Shown here: one piece after another, positions 8,987 through 19,735 of the stretch | How the letters are laid out: each line of letters begins with the position of its first letter | How positions within the stretch are numbered: position 1 is the stretch's first letter | Assembly: GCF_009909145.1 (NCBI RefSeq) | Contig: NZ_JAAAPJ010000022.1 | Location: 1 to 64,000, forward strand | Source of the DNA: Corallococcus silvisoli | Lineage (GTDB): Bacteria; Myxococcota; Myxococcia; Myxococcales; Myxococcaceae | Direction of reading: 5' to 3' | Length of the DNA stretch: 64,000 nt | Made by a program: the position numbers and the translations under genes | Notes under the pieces: model-generated | Told to the model about the DNA's origin: nothing | Database searches by the model: none | The model's input: the letters and a program-made list of their open reading frames with translations, nothing else

Positions 8987-10198
8987 CTACCGCGCGCCCT
9001 GGCGGTGGCGGGCGAGGCACTGCTGATAGCGCGCGTCCACCGACTTCGCGAACCACGCGGTGGTGCGCTCGCCGCTCAGCTTCACGCTCTTGAGCAGCAC
9101 CTGCGGGAGCTGGGCGTAGGCGGGCGCCTCGCCCGTCTGCTTCGCGTACGCGCGCTTCACCGCGAGGTACGTGTCGGTCTTCTCGAAGTCCGCCGTCTTC
9201 TCCTGCTCCACGTCCCGGCGCACCCGCCGCTCGCTCAGGTCCGGCGCGTAGCGCTGGCGGAAGAGCAGCAGCGCCTTGAGGCTTTGACTGTCCTCGCTTC
9301 GTGGCTGCCCATTCCTGTCATACAGTTGCAAGTCCCCATCCGTCGCGAGGGTGACCCCGGTGAGCTGGCTGACCTGGGCTTGCAGGGCGGCGTTGCGCGA
9401 GCTGTAGACACCGCCGTTGTAGTCCGCGAACCGGTAGAGCGGTTCGTCGTACGCGGCCTCGAAGCCCAGCAGCCGTGACGTGCCGTACCGGACGCCTCCC
9501 GCGCGCGTGTAGAGCGACTCGCGCACCTGCACCGGGTCCGCGTCCGGGCCCGCCTTCTCTTGCGCGTACCGCACGCTGACCTGCATGGAGCCGGCGGTGG
9601 TGACGGGGTTCTGTCCCGCGAACGACGATGGACCGAACAGGGAGCTGGCCAGGTCCGCGGCCGCGTACGCCGCAGGGTACTCCTCCTCATAGTACGCCAG
9701 CATGTCCCGGAAGAGCCGGTCCAGGTCCCGCTCGGTGCGCAGCGCGTCCAGCCGCGCCCCGAAGGTGCGCTTCGCTCCCTTCGCCTTCGACGACAGCACC
9801 TCGTCCAGCAGCCGCCGCCCCAAGGGGCCCAACCGTCCCGCCGTCCCGTCCAGCTTCTGACGCACCAGCTTCGCGAGCCCCGGCACCGCCGGGTCCGCCT
9901 GGAAGCCCGACTCCTGTTCGATGATGGCCAGCACCTGACACACCACGGGCCCGGACGCCGGAATCGCCTCCGCGTCCAGCGCCGCCAGCACGTCGCGTGC
10001 CCAGCCCTCGCGCTCCGCGCCCTTCACCTTCGGGGGCAGCAGCCGCGCCACCTGCGCCACCGTCAACGTGGGCGGCGCCGGCACCTCCGCCACCGCCACC
10101 GGCGCCCGCGACGCACAGGCCGTGACAGCCAGCAACAGCCCCAGGCACCACATCCTCCGGTGGCCGACGTTTCGCCTCAGGTCAGCCTGCGGGTGCAT
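8987..10198 (-). CDS. DUF1615-type lipoprotein
   Basis: 403 residues with signal peptide and lipobox (LLLAVTAC). The body has the features I associate with DUF1615: IEQESGFQADP near residue 105, TAGSMQVSV, and YNGGVYSSRNAALQAQ. The E-S and YN-G-RNA pattern resembles lytic transglycosylase folds, so a peptidoglycan-related role is possible, but the family has no established function that I know of. ATG at 10198 was chosen because GGAG precedes it by about six bases; an internal ATG at 10153 has its GGAGG directly abutting it. The open frame extends far upstream, but that part is antisense to the M4 protease and not coding. Confidence 0.82.
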   Translation of the reverse strand: MHPQADLRRNVGHRRMWCLGLLLAVTACASRAPVAVAEVPAPPTLTVAQVARLLPPKVKGAEREGWARDVLAALDAEAIPASGPVVCQVLAIIEQESGFQADPAVPGLAKLVRQKLDGTAGRLGPLGRRLLDEVLSSKAKGAKRTFGARLDALRTERDLDRLFRDMLAYYEEEYPAAYAAADLASSLFGPSSFAGQNPVTTAGSMQVSVRYAQEKAGPDADPVQVRESLYTRAGGVRYGTSRLLGFEAAYDEPLYRFADYNGGVYSSRNAALQAQVSQLTGVTLATDGDLQLYDRNGQPRSEDSQSLKALLLFRQRYAPDLSERRVRRDVEQEKTADFEKTDTYLAVKRAYAKQTGEAPAYAQLPQVLLKSVKLSGERTTAWFAKSVDARYQQCLARHRQGAR

Positions 10199-10438
10199 GC
10201 GGCGCTCCATCCGGTGAAAACATTTTTTTGAGACATCCCGCGCCCACTCCCGTTTCCTCCGCAGGCACCTGAATAAGCCGAATTGTTGATAATTTCGCCT
10301 AGCGAGAATTCCATGGCAGGCGAGCTTGTTCAGGGGGATTGTACAAAGCTGCAAAACGTACTTTCCCCAAAAAGTAGTTGCCCTGATGAATTCAAGTGTG
10401 TCACGTATCACCCGTTGTTTCTTGATGGAGGTATCGCG
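10199..10438. promoter_or_regulatory. AT-rich divergent promoter region
   Basis: About 240 bp separate the divergent DUF1615 and M4 protease genes. The stretch is clearly richer in A and T than its surroundings (for example a run of seven T at 10223-10229 and TTGTTGATAATTT near 10282). It most likely holds promoters for both genes and a long leader for the protease. No specific regulator site could be named. Confidence 0.4.
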
Positions 10439-12655
10439 TTGGCTCATCGACTGTTGAAGACGATTGGCGCGGCATGGCTCGGCGTGGCTCTTTCGGCGTG
10501 CGGTACGCAGGGGTCCACGGGAGACGAGACGCAGGCGCCTGAGCAGGAGAAGTCGGGCGAGGACATCCAGAGCACGTTGAACGCGCTCGGCGGTGCCCAG
10601 GTGTTGGGTGTGCACGCGGACGGCATCCCCGACAGCATCCGTGGCGAGCTGGGCCGGATGGATCTGAAGGTCAACACGCTGGCTGGCGGGCGGAATGCGC
10701 TCGCGGGCGTGGCGCCGGCCTTCCGCCTGAACGCGGAGGACATGGTGCTGCGCAAGGCGCACACCGACGAGCAGGGCAACCAGCACCTGCGCTTCACGCA
10801 GACGAAGAACGGCCTGCAGGTGATTGGCGGCGAGCTGGTCGTGCACGTGCGGCCGGACGGCACGGTGTTCCGGGCCAACGGCTCCGCGCGCGACGGCCTG
10901 ACCGTCTCCGCGCTGCCGCGCATCGCGGCCCAGTCCGCGCAGGCGGCGGCGGTGGGCGCGACGGTGGGCACGGGCCTGGGGGCCGAGGGCGCGCCCCGGC
11001 TGGTGTACGTGCGCACCGAGGACGGCGCGCTGCGTCTGGCGTACGAGGTGACGGTCACGGGTGAGAGCAACCTGATGCCGGTGCGTGACCTCGTGTACGT
11101 GAGCGCGGTGGACGGCTCCATCGTGCTGCGCGCTCCGCAGATCCACTCCGCGCTCAACCGCAAGCTCTACAGCGCGAACAACGGCACCAGCACGCCGGGC
11201 ACGCTCAAGCGCAGCGAGGGCCAGGCGGCCATCGGTGACTCGCATGTCGACATGAACTACGACATGCTGGGCTACACCTACAACTGCTACAAGACGCTCT
11301 TCAACCGCGACTCGCTCAACAACGCGGGCCAGACGCTCATCAGCACGGTTCACTACAGCAAGAACTACGTGAACGCCTACTGGGACGGCACCCAGATGGT
11401 GTACGGCGACGGCGACGGCGTGAACTCCATCGAGCTGGGCAAGGACGCGGACGTCACCGTCCACGAGCTGACCCACGCGGTGACGGAGAACGAGTCCAAC
11501 CTGACGTACTCCGGCCAGTCCGGCGGCCTCAACGAGGCGATGTCCGACACGTTCGGCGCCATCTGCGAGAGCTGGTCCAAGGACTGGAGCATCGCCGCGG
11601 ACGTCTGGATGGTGGGCGAGGACGTCTGGACGCCGAACATCCCGAACGACGCCCTGCGCTACATGGATGACCCGGCGAAGGACGGCGTGTCGCTGGACTG
11701 GGCGCCGAACTACAACGGCCAGGACGTGCACTACACCTCCGGCATCCCGAACCTGGCGTTCGCGCTGCTCTCCAAGGGTGGCAAGCACCCGCGCGGCCGC
11801 TCCACCATCGAGGTGCCGGCCATCGGCGTCGAGAAGGCCGGCCGCATCTGGTACAAGGCCAACACCGACCTCTACACGGCGAGCACGACGTACGTGCAGG
11901 CCAAGGCCTGGACCATCCAGGCGGCGGCGGACCTGGGCTACGACCAGGCCACGCAGGACGCGGTGAAGGCGGCGTGGGAAGCGGTGGGCGTGGGCGTGAC
12001 GGTTCCGCCCCCGACCTCCATCCCGCTGACCAACGGCACGGCGGTGACGGGCCTGAGCGACAGCGCGGGCAACAAGAAGTACTACTCGCTGGCCGTTCCC
12101 GCGGGCGCCACGGCGCTGACGTTCACCATCTCCGGTGGCACGGGTGACGCCGACCTGTACGTGCGCTTCGGCGCCGCGCCGGACGCGTCCACCTACGACT
12201 GCCGTCCGTACGTCAGTGGCAACGGGGAGACGTGCACCATCACCAACATCCAGGCGGGCACCTACTACGTGATGCTCAACGCCTACGCCGCCTACTCCGG
12301 CGTGACGCTGAAGGGCAGCTTCACGGCTCCGGGCGGCGGCGGCGGCAACGTGCTCCAGAGCAACGTGCCGGTGACGGGCATCTCCGGCGCTTCGGGCTCC
12401 TTCAACACGGAGTGGGTCACGCTGGATGTGCCGGCGAACAAGACGGTCTCCATCTCCATCTCTGGCGGCACGGGTGACGCGGACCTGTACGTGCGCTTCG
12501 GCTCCTCGCCGACGACCTCCACGTACGACTGCCGTCCGTACTCGGCTGGCAACTCGGAGACGTGCACGCTCACCAAGACGACCGCGGGCAAGTACTACGT
12601 GAAGCTGAATGGCTACTCGGCGTACTCGGGCGTGACGCTCAAGGCCATCTACTAG
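10439..12655 (+). CDS. Secreted M4 (thermolysin-like) metalloprotease with two PPC domains
   Basis: 738 residues from TTG 10439, which has GGAGG at 10427-10431 seven bases upstream and gives a signal peptide with lipobox (GVALSAC). Order: FTP/PepSY-type propeptide to about residue 230; M4 catalytic domain with HELTH near 342-346 and the third zinc ligand in GGLNEAMSD; then two PPC (bacterial pre-peptidase C-terminal) domains, each with GGTGDADLYVRFG followed by STYDCRPY. The near-identical repeats suggest a recent duplication. M4 enzymes are secreted neutral proteases, and the PPC domains are usually cleaved after export. A longer upstream in-frame reading lacks a signal peptide. The Cys could be a lipid site or incidental. 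Confidence 0.95.
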   Translation: MAHRLLKTIGAAWLGVALSACGTQGSTGDETQAPEQEKSGEDIQSTLNALGGAQVLGVHADGIPDSIRGELGRMDLKVNTLAGGRNALAGVAPAFRLNAEDMVLRKAHTDEQGNQHLRFTQTKNGLQVIGGELVVHVRPDGTVFRANGSARDGLTVSALPRIAAQSAQAAAVGATVGTGLGAEGAPRLVYVRTEDGALRLAYEVTVTGESNLMPVRDLVYVSAVDGSIVLRAPQIHSALNRKLYSANNGTSTPGTLKRSEGQAAIGDSHVDMNYDMLGYTYNCYKTLFNRDSLNNAGQTLISTVHYSKNYVNAYWDGTQMVYGDGDGVNSIELGKDADVTVHELTHAVTENESNLTYSGQSGGLNEAMSDTFGAICESWSKDWSIAADVWMVGEDVWTPNIPNDALRYMDDPAKDGVSLDWAPNYNGQDVHYTSGIPNLAFALLSKGGKHPRGRSTIEVPAIGVEKAGRIWYKANTDLYTASTTYVQAKAWTIQAAADLGYDQATQDAVKAAWEAVGVGVTVPPPTSIPLTNGTAVTGLSDSAGNKKYYSLAVPAGATALTFTISGGTGDADLYVRFGAAPDASTYDCRPYVSGNGETCTITNIQAGTYYVMLNAYAAYSGVTLKGSFTAPGGGGGNVLQSNVPVTGISGASGSFNTEWVTLDVPANKTVSISISGGTGDADLYVRFGSSPTTSTYDCRPYSAGNSETCTLTKTTAGKYYVKLNGYSAYSGVTLKAIY

Positions 12656-12674
12656 CCACACCCGCTTCACGCCC

Positions 12675-12698
12675 CGCTCCCCTCGTGAGAGGGGAGCG
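12675..12698. terminator. Bidirectional terminator hairpin
   Basis: Perfect 10-bp stem, CGCTCCCCTC and GAGGGGAGCG, with a GTGA loop, just after the M4 protease stop and between convergent genes. Confidence 0.75.
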
Positions 12699-12713
12699 CG
12701 GGACGAAGACAGG

Positions 12714-12744
12714 CACCCGGGGAGCCTCCATGGCTTCCCGGGTG
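12714..12744. terminator. Second hairpin between convergent genes
   Basis: CACCCGGG at 12714-12721 pairs with CCCGGGTG at 12737-12744, and inner AGCC/GGCT bases can extend the stem. It lies between the protease and the convergent lipoprotein, and probably serves the latter's transcript or both. Confidence 0.6.
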
Positions 12745-12776
12745 TCGTCGTTTCAGGCATCGAAGCCGCCGGGATG

Positions 12777-13535
12777 CTAGCGCCGCACCTGCACGTCGCG
12801 CGCGACGGTGCGACCGCCCATGAGGACGAACTGCGCGCGCACCGGGGTGCCCTCCTGGAGCTCCTGGAGGGACACGCGCTGGCCCTGGTGGAGGCCCCGG
12901 CTGCGCGGGTCGAGCTGGAGCTCGTACACGGTGCCATCGCCGTCGCGCACGTGCAGGCTGTCGCGGCCCACGTGGGTCACCCGGCCGCTCACCGCGCTGG
13001 ACGCGATGATGACCTGCTCCAGTGGCCGGTTCGCGGACGTGTCCGTCACCGCCGCCTGCGCCGCCTTGGCCGCGCCCTCGTACCAGGCCTCGTCGTCGCG
13101 GGCCTGCACGGCCTGGGCGCCAATCATCACCCGGCCCTCGGAGGGGGCCTGCGTCCCGGGCTGTCGAGCGTCCGGGGCCCGCGGCGCGTTGCCCGGGGCG
13201 GTGAGGTCTTGTCGCGTGGGGGCGTTCGCGGGCGCCTGCGCGGTCGTGCCGCGCGTGGGCTCAGCCGCCCGGGGAGCTGGCGGGCGTGTCGCTCCGGGAG
13301 GGGGGGCCGTGTTCGGGGGCACCTGGGCGTTCGCGTCCGGCGGCGCACCGCCCTGGGGCCGGAGGTTGTCCCCCTGCGCGAGCGCGGGCATGACGGGCAC
13401 CGTCGGTCCTCCGTTCGCGGAGTCCCGGGCCTGCATCATCGCCGGCGACGCCGCGTCCGCGTTGTTGTCCCCCTGGCACGCGGAGGCCAGCGTGCACAGC
13501 GCCACCATCCCCATCCACTTCCACCGTCCACCCAT
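12777..13535 (-). CDS. Putative lipoprotein with Pro/Ala-rich linker
   Basis: 252 residues. Signal peptide and lipobox (CTLASAC) are followed by about 120 residues of Pro/Ala/Thr-rich low complexity and then a compact C-terminal domain of about 70 residues. That domain (GRVTHVGRDSLHVRDGDG, then GQRVSLQELQEGTPVRAQF) reads like a small OB-fold or beta-barrel of the type seen in DUF5666-like proteins. The layout suggests a lipid-anchored tether presenting a small beta domain in the periplasm. No enzyme motif was seen. Confidence 0.75.
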   Translation of the reverse strand: MGGRWKWMGMVALCTLASACQGDNNADAASPAMMQARDSANGGPTVPVMPALAQGDNLRPQGGAPPDANAQVPPNTAPPPGATRPPAPRAAEPTRGTTAQAPANAPTRQDLTAPGNAPRAPDARQPGTQAPSEGRVMIGAQAVQARDDEAWYEGAAKAAQAAVTDTSANRPLEQVIIASSAVSGRVTHVGRDSLHVRDGDGTVYELQLDPRSRGLHQGQRVSLQELQEGTPVRAQFVLMGGRTVARDVQVRR

Positions 13536-13639
13536 CCGACACCCTCCCGCAGGCGAACCTGCGGACGGCCCCTCGCCGGTGCAAGCGTCCGGCGTCTGGA
13601 AGGGGTGTTGCCTTCTGGAAAGGCGGGGCTCGTGGCTGA

Positions 13640-14449
13640 CTACGCGGAGAAGGTGGCGGCCACGGCGCGCACGTGGTCGCGCACCAGGGCCCGCGCGGCG
13701 ATCAGCTCCGCGGCGCCGGCGGGCGTGTAGCCCAGACAGAGCACCACGTCGTCCTCGGGGGCCGCGCGCGTGCCCAGCGCGGCGTAGTCGAGCGAGCGCG
13801 GGACGGGTTCGCCTTCCGTGTCGTGGGTGAAGCGGCCGAACACGGTGGCCTGCCCGTCGCGGCCGGGGGCTGTCTCCTTCAGGGCGAAGAGGCGGCGCAT
13901 GGCGGCGAGCGAGTCAGGGCGCTCTCTCAGGAGCTCCGGGGAGGCGGGGCCGCCCAACTCCCACTCGAGGAGCTTGAGGCAGCCGCGCACGAACTCCACG
14001 TCCGTGATGACCAGCCCGTAGAGGTACCAGTCCGCGCACGCGGCCTGGACCAGCCGCGCCTGCGCGTCGGTGAGCCAACCAAAGGACGGGCAGGTGAAGG
14101 TCTCGCAGGTGGTGGCGCGGTAGACACCGCAGTCGCGCAGGTCCGCGCCGCCCGTCACCCAGGGATGGCCCAGGCAGCCCACCCGCTGCTTCTCCGCGTC
14201 CAGGAAGCCCAGCAGCGGACACACCCTCACGATGGGGAAGAGCGCGGGGGCGGCCCGGCTCGCGGTCAGCTCTCGCGCGGCCTCCGCGTAGGCCTCCAGG
14301 GTGCGAGGCGCGTGGGAGAGCCGCTCCGTCTGCGTCTCCAGTCGCCGGGTCAGCGCCTCGCGCGAGTGGTCGCGGAAGTTGTAGAGGCCGCAGCAGGCGC
14401 CGCACGAGGCGCCCCCGCCGGGCTGGCACAGGTGGAAGGAGACCGACAT
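13640..14449 (-). CDS. Cys-rich protein, possible metal or Fe-S cluster binding (YkgJ-like)
   Basis: 269 residues from ATG 14449. The N-terminal half has clustered cysteines: CGACCG near residue 17, CPLLGF, CLGHP, then DCGVY and TCETFTC. The closely spaced CxxCC at the start recalls the YkgJ/CxxCxxCC family, proposed to bind zinc or iron, but the spacing is not identical. The C-terminal half has few cysteines and no motif. It follows the acyl-CoA dehydrogenase on the same strand with a 44-bp gap, so the two may be co-transcribed. An upstream extension of the frame runs antisense through the dehydrogenase and is not coding. Confidence 0.75.
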   Translation of the reverse strand: MSVSFHLCQPGGGASCGACCGLYNFRDHSREALTRRLETQTERLSHAPRTLEAYAEAARELTASRAAPALFPIVRVCPLLGFLDAEKQRVGCLGHPWVTGGADLRDCGVYRATTCETFTCPSFGWLTDAQARLVQAACADWYLYGLVITDVEFVRGCLKLLEWELGGPASPELLRERPDSLAAMRRLFALKETAPGRDGQATVFGRFTHDTEGEPVPRSLDYAALGTRAAPEDDVVLCLGYTPAGAAELIAARALVRDHVRAVAATFSA

Positions 14450-14493
14450 GCGCGCATTCTGGCGGAAGGCCGGGCGTGGCGTCCGCCCTCCCG

Positions 14494-16305
<1,812 letters not shown>

Positions 16306-16316
16306 GCCCCGGTTCC

Positions 16317-16520
16317 CTACCAGGATGCGATGGCGTCGTCGAAGTCGTCGTGGGGTGGACATTCACCGTCGGACGGAGGCGGTGGTGCGTCCGGGCAGGG
16401 GGCGTCGTGGCGGGGCGGCTCGGGGGTGGGCATGGGCAGGGAGGGCTGTCCCTTCCAGGTTCGGGGATTGGGGGCGACAGGGGGCTTGCCACACTCAACA
16501 ACAAGGCCGGTGTCTTGCAT
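16317..16520 (-). CDS. Small Pro-rich ORF before the acyl-CoA dehydrogenase
   Basis: 67 residues. ATG 16520 is preceded by GGAGG with seven-base spacing, among the best ribosome sites in the window, and the stop lies 11 bp before the dehydrogenase start. The sequence is about one-quarter proline, with three cysteines (10, 42, 54) and an acidic tail ([11 protein letters not shown]). There is no signal peptide and no recognised family. It could be a leader peptide coupling translation to the dehydrogenase or a small disordered protein. Support is from the ribosome site and spacing only. Confidence 0.5.
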   Translation of the reverse strand: MQDTGLVVECGKPPVAPNPRTWKGQPSLPMPTPEPPRHDAPCPDAPPPPSDGECPPHDDFDDAIASW

Positions 16521-16715
16521 TGACGCACCTCCATTTTCGGGAGTCCCGGCGGTCTTTGGACGAAGGTGTGTCCCGTGTCTGTCCATTGCCAGGAGGGGTC
16601 CCCGGAGTCGCGGGTGGGGTGGGGCGGGCAGGGGGGCGAGGCTCCGAGGGCCCCGCCGGGTACGGCCTGCGGGAGGGGCAGGCGAGACGCACCGTTGGGA
16701 GTGGAGGTGGTCCCG

Positions 16716-16919
16716 ATGGTCATCATGGGTGCGTTGTTGGTGGGGATTGTCGTGATGGGGGTGGTGCTGGGCGGGGTCGTCATGGGCGGAGCGTTGGCGC
16801 ACAAGAACGCGCGTAAGGATGACGCGCGGTGGGCGAAAGAAGCGGCGGACCGCGCGGCGCGCCGGGAGCGCGACACGTCCGGTCCCGGCCCGATGGGTGG
16901 CGAGCCCGTGCACGCGTGA
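16716..16919 (+). CDS. Small single-pass membrane protein
   Basis: 67 residues. GGAGG at 16703-16707 is eight bases before ATG 16716. Residues 1-28 form one very hydrophobic Val/Gly/Met-rich helix (LLVGIVVMGVVLGGVVMGGA), followed by a basic and charged tail of about 40 residues. It is probably inserted with the tail in the cytoplasm. Function unknown. It is the first gene of a + strand group continuing with two lipoproteins. Confidence 0.65.
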   Translation: MVIMGALLVGIVVMGVVLGGVVMGGALAHKNARKDDARWAKEAADRAARRERDTSGPGPMGGEPVHA

Positions 16920-16963
16920 AGGGAGCCTGAGAGGCCGCGGCGCTTCCGCTAGGATGCGCCGCC

Positions 16964-17719
16964 GTGCGATTCGCGCTGCCCTTCTGGCTGTGGGTGCCGC
17001 TGCTCGCGGGATGCGCGGCTTCGGGCCCGGCTCCGACCACCGTGGCCGCGGCGAAAGTCATCCGAGGTCCCTGGTCGGAGGTTCCCGCGGTCGAGATGCC
17101 AGCGGGTGACAGTGCCATTCCCATCGACCTGATGCGGGACGTGGCGGAAGCGCTCCTCAAGCGCCCCGGTGCCCGGGCCTGCGATCCCGCGACACTGCGA
17201 CCCATCCAGGGGTTGTCCACGGAGTACTGCGCGACGGTCTATGTCACGGGGAGCCGGGATGCCCTGTCCTGGCGGGTCTCCGAGCCGGTCCGAGGAAGCC
17301 ACGATCGCTGCTCCGCGCCACTTCACGTCGTGGACGACGACCATCCCCCTGCGCAGGTCTGGGTGGTCGGATTCATCCACAATCACCCCTGTGGAAGCCC
17401 ACCCTCGTCGGTGGACCTCCTGGCGTGGCCGACCGATGCATTCGATCCGCTGTCGGCCATGGCGGTGGTCCGCCTGGTTCCAGGCAATCCCGCACCTGCC
17501 TTGTTCAAGGGGCTGGCCATCGAGATGGCATCCGCCCTTGTCGCGGAACGCATGGACGGCACCCGGGTCTATCTGCGCTATTTTCCCACGGGCGAGGTCG
17601 AGCAATGGAGTGAACGCCGACGTGGGTGGATCCTCTTGGGGATCTGCGCGCCGACGCAAAGTCATCTGGGGATGGCACCCCGATGCACGAATGGGCCGCT
17701 GCGGCTGCTGCGCGAATAA
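16964..17719 (+). CDS. Lipoprotein with a JAMM/MPN-like metal motif
   Basis: 251 residues from GTG 16964. Signal peptide and lipobox (PLLAGC, Cys17). Near residues 143-157 it reads FIHNHPCGSPPSSVDL, close to the JAMM signature HxHP...SxxD of MPN/JAB metallo-isopeptidases and RadC-type proteins, though one residue shorter between HxH and S than the usual spacing. Hydrophobic strands flank the motif (VWVVGF before, MAVVRLV after), as in the MPN fold. If active it would be an unusual lipid-anchored extracytoplasmic JAMM protein; it may instead have lost activity. It is followed after 12 bp by another lipoprotein on the same strand. Confidence 0.75.
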   Translation: MRFALPFWLWVPLLAGCAASGPAPTTVAAAKVIRGPWSEVPAVEMPAGDSAIPIDLMRDVAEALLKRPGARACDPATLRPIQGLSTEYCATVYVTGSRDALSWRVSEPVRGSHDRCSAPLHVVDDDHPPAQVWVVGFIHNHPCGSPPSSVDLLAWPTDAFDPLSAMAVVRLVPGNPAPALFKGLAIEMASALVAERMDGTRVYLRYFPTGEVEQWSERRRGWILLGICAPTQSHLGMAPRCTNGPLRLLRE

Positions 17720-17731
17720 GGGGCATGGACG

Positions 17732-18295
17732 ATGGTCAGGGGTCTGGCAGCGGGATGCGCGGTGATGCTCGTGGGCTGTGCCGCGAGGCCCCCGGCGTGG
17801 CGGGCGCCCATCGAGTGGCCAGACGATGAATCCGCCATTCTCGTGGGCCAGCCCATGGAGGCAGGGGCGGCTGTGGCCGCCGCGGGGGCCGTGCGTGAGT
17901 TCATCCGCACGAACACCGACCCCACCCTGTTCGAAGGATGCTCCGGTCCGGAGCAGGGTCTTGGCGTCGCTGTCTTCACCGGGCCGACCCAGGGATTGTA
18001 TTTCGTGGCGGTGCACCAGGACTTCCGGCGCTGTGGTGGGCCCCGCATCCGGGTCCTGGATGCCTGGGATGCCTATGCGGTCACCCCTCAAGGAGAAGTC
18101 GTCGCCAAGGCTCCTCCCCCAGCGGGCGATGCTTCCTTCGCGGTCCCTCCGCGGGTGCAGCCCGCGCCCCCGACCTCCCAGCCACTCCCTGCCGCCCCCG
18201 TCTCGCCATCCACGCAAGAGCCGCCGACGGTTCCCGTGCCTCCAGTGGTGCCTACCGGGGACGGGGAGCGTAGTAGCGGCGCAGCCAGCGGCTGA
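17732..18295 (+). CDS. Putative lipoprotein, unknown function
   Basis: 187 residues with lipobox (AVMLVGC). The N-terminal 125 residues form a small mixed alpha/beta domain ending in YFVAVHQDFRRCGGPRIRVL, DAWDAYAV and TPQGEVVAK; the last 55 residues are Pro/Ser/Thr-rich and disordered. It lies 12 bp after the JAMM-like lipoprotein and is probably co-expressed. Its last 44 bp overlap the convergent FRG gene's 3' end, so its extreme C-terminus (GDGERSSGAASG) is constrained by the opposite strand. Confidence 0.7.
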   Translation: MVRGLAAGCAVMLVGCAARPPAWRAPIEWPDDESAILVGQPMEAGAAVAAAGAVREFIRTNTDPTLFEGCSGPEQGLGVAVFTGPTQGLYFVAVHQDFRRCGGPRIRVLDAWDAYAVTPQGEVVAKAPPPAGDASFAVPPRVQPAPPTSQPLPAAPVSPSTQEPPTVPVPPVVPTGDGERSSGAASG

Positions 18296-19043
18296 GGCCA
18301 TCCAGGCCGGGGAAGAGGACTCGCTCGGTGATGTTCGCCTGGTCCAGCTTGTCCCGGACCTCCCACTTGAGCGCCGCCGGCACCACGAGCCGCCGCACCC
18401 CCAGGTGCTGGTGCCCCAGGAACTCGTTCAGGCTCAGCCCCGACCCGTTCATCACCGAGAACAACGCGAACTGGTTCACGATGCGCGCGTCCAGGGACGG
18501 CGGCTCGAAGAACAACACGAAGGGATGCCCCGCCAGCCCGTCGAACGTCGGCAGGTCCACCGCCACCGTCGCCAGCATCTCCCCGGTGAACACGTCCGCG
18601 CCCTCCAACCGCAACTGCTCACGCAGCGGCTGGGGCAATTGCTCGTTCGTCCGGTGGTAGTCCACGCACCAGACGGCGCCGTCCTCGGACAACAGGTCCT
18701 GGCGCTCCGTCATGAAGTGCAGCGCCACGTATGGACTGAACGTCCAGTCCAACAACCGCGTCGGCATCCCGTGATGCTGCGCGAGCGCCAGCCAGTCCCA
18801 GATGGACGTGAGCCGCTCCGTGCCCGGCACGCCCCGCGCGTACTTGCGGAAGGCCCGCAGCAGGTCCCGCTCCTGCCGCACGAACGCCCCCTGGCGGTTG
18901 AGCGTCGCCGTCAGGTCCAGCTTCGCGTCGGGAACCCCTCGGTAGACGAAGCTCGTCCGGAACCGGCCCAGGGGCTCGTTCCACGAGCCCGCGAACAACA
19001 GCTCCTGCAACTCCAACCAGGATGTGACACGACGCTCCTGCAT
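18252..19043 (-). CDS. FRG-domain protein
   Basis: 263 residues. Diagnostic FRG features are SFVYRGVPD near residue 31, WDWLALAQHHGMPTRLLDWT near 82-101, then SPYVALHFM. FRG (Phe-Arg-Gly) domains occur in many bacteria, often singly or in defence-like and toxin-like settings; their molecular role is not settled. No signal peptide, so cytoplasmic. No partner gene is on the same strand beside it. The 3' end overlaps the convergent lipoprotein gene by 44 bp. Confidence 0.9.
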   Translation of the reverse strand: MQERRVTSWLELQELLFAGSWNEPLGRFRTSFVYRGVPDAKLDLTATLNRQGAFVRQERDLLRAFRKYARGVPGTERLTSIWDWLALAQHHGMPTRLLDWTFSPYVALHFMTERQDLLSEDGAVWCVDYHRTNEQLPQPLREQLRLEGADVFTGEMLATVAVDLPTFDGLAGHPFVLFFEPPSLDARIVNQFALFSVMNGSGLSLNEFLGHQHLGVRRLVVPAALKWEVRDKLDQANITERVLFPGLDGLSRWLRRYYAPRPR

Positions 19044-19222
19044 CCGCTGTCCCCTCGCCCCCCGCCAAGGTGGCCCCTGTCCTCCAGGGACGCACCATCG
19101 GGAGCGTGGGAGGGGACACCGGGGGGCCGGGGTCCCTCAAGCCTGCTCACTTCCCCAGCGGGGAGGCATGGGCCTGACCGGACGCCCGGCCACCTCAAAC
19201 ACAAACATTCAACACACGACGA

Positions 19223-19459
19223 CTACGGACGCCCGAAGTCCGCCGGCTGGGTGAAGGCATAGGAGCTGGCGCCCGGCGCCTTGTCCTGTTGGAACAGGGG
19301 GCACTTGGCGCACGTGAAGCTCTCCCAGTCCTCGCGGACCGCCTTGTCGATGCATCCGCCGTAGAAACGGCAGTGGACATTGCGGTGCTCCTCGATGGAG
19401 AACGTATCGGCCCGCAGCGGGAGATGGAACTCGGTGGGACGCGGCTGTGGACAAGGCAT
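19223..19459 (-). CDS. Small Cys-rich protein, probable zinc-binding
   Basis: 78 residues with five cysteines (3, 30, 36, 50, 53); the last pair is CAKC and there are several histidines, so a compact zinc site is likely. GAGAG lies about six bases before ATG 19459. No known family recognised. One of several small Cys-rich proteins in this window. Confidence 0.65.
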   Translation of the reverse strand: MPCPQPRPTEFHLPLRADTFSIEEHRNVHCRFYGGCIDKAVREDWESFTCAKCPLFQQDKAPGASSYAFTQPADFGRP

Positions 19460-19735
19460 TGGGTTCTCTCTAGCCCCCCTCGTGGGTGCTGACTTCCTCT
19501 ACTGACCGGTGCGTCGCGTCATTCCCGACATTCCCACGCCGGCGCACTGAACGCTTGCACCCTGTCTCATCGCTGCCAGCAGAAGACCGTGTGGGTGTGT
19601 GAGACATTGGGAGGCACCACAGCCTAATGATGCCGGGCGTCCCGGGCCCGCCCCGCCAGGGTGTCTGCCTTCACGCGGAGCAACCCGCCGGGCAGGCCGT
19701 CGGAATCTTCACCCCTGGAGGACTTTCCCGCGAAG

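Noticed and set aside
10199-12937. Upstream extension of the DUF1615 frame to 1316 codons.
   Set aside because: The extension is antisense to the M4 protease; signal peptide and ribosome site place the start at 10198.
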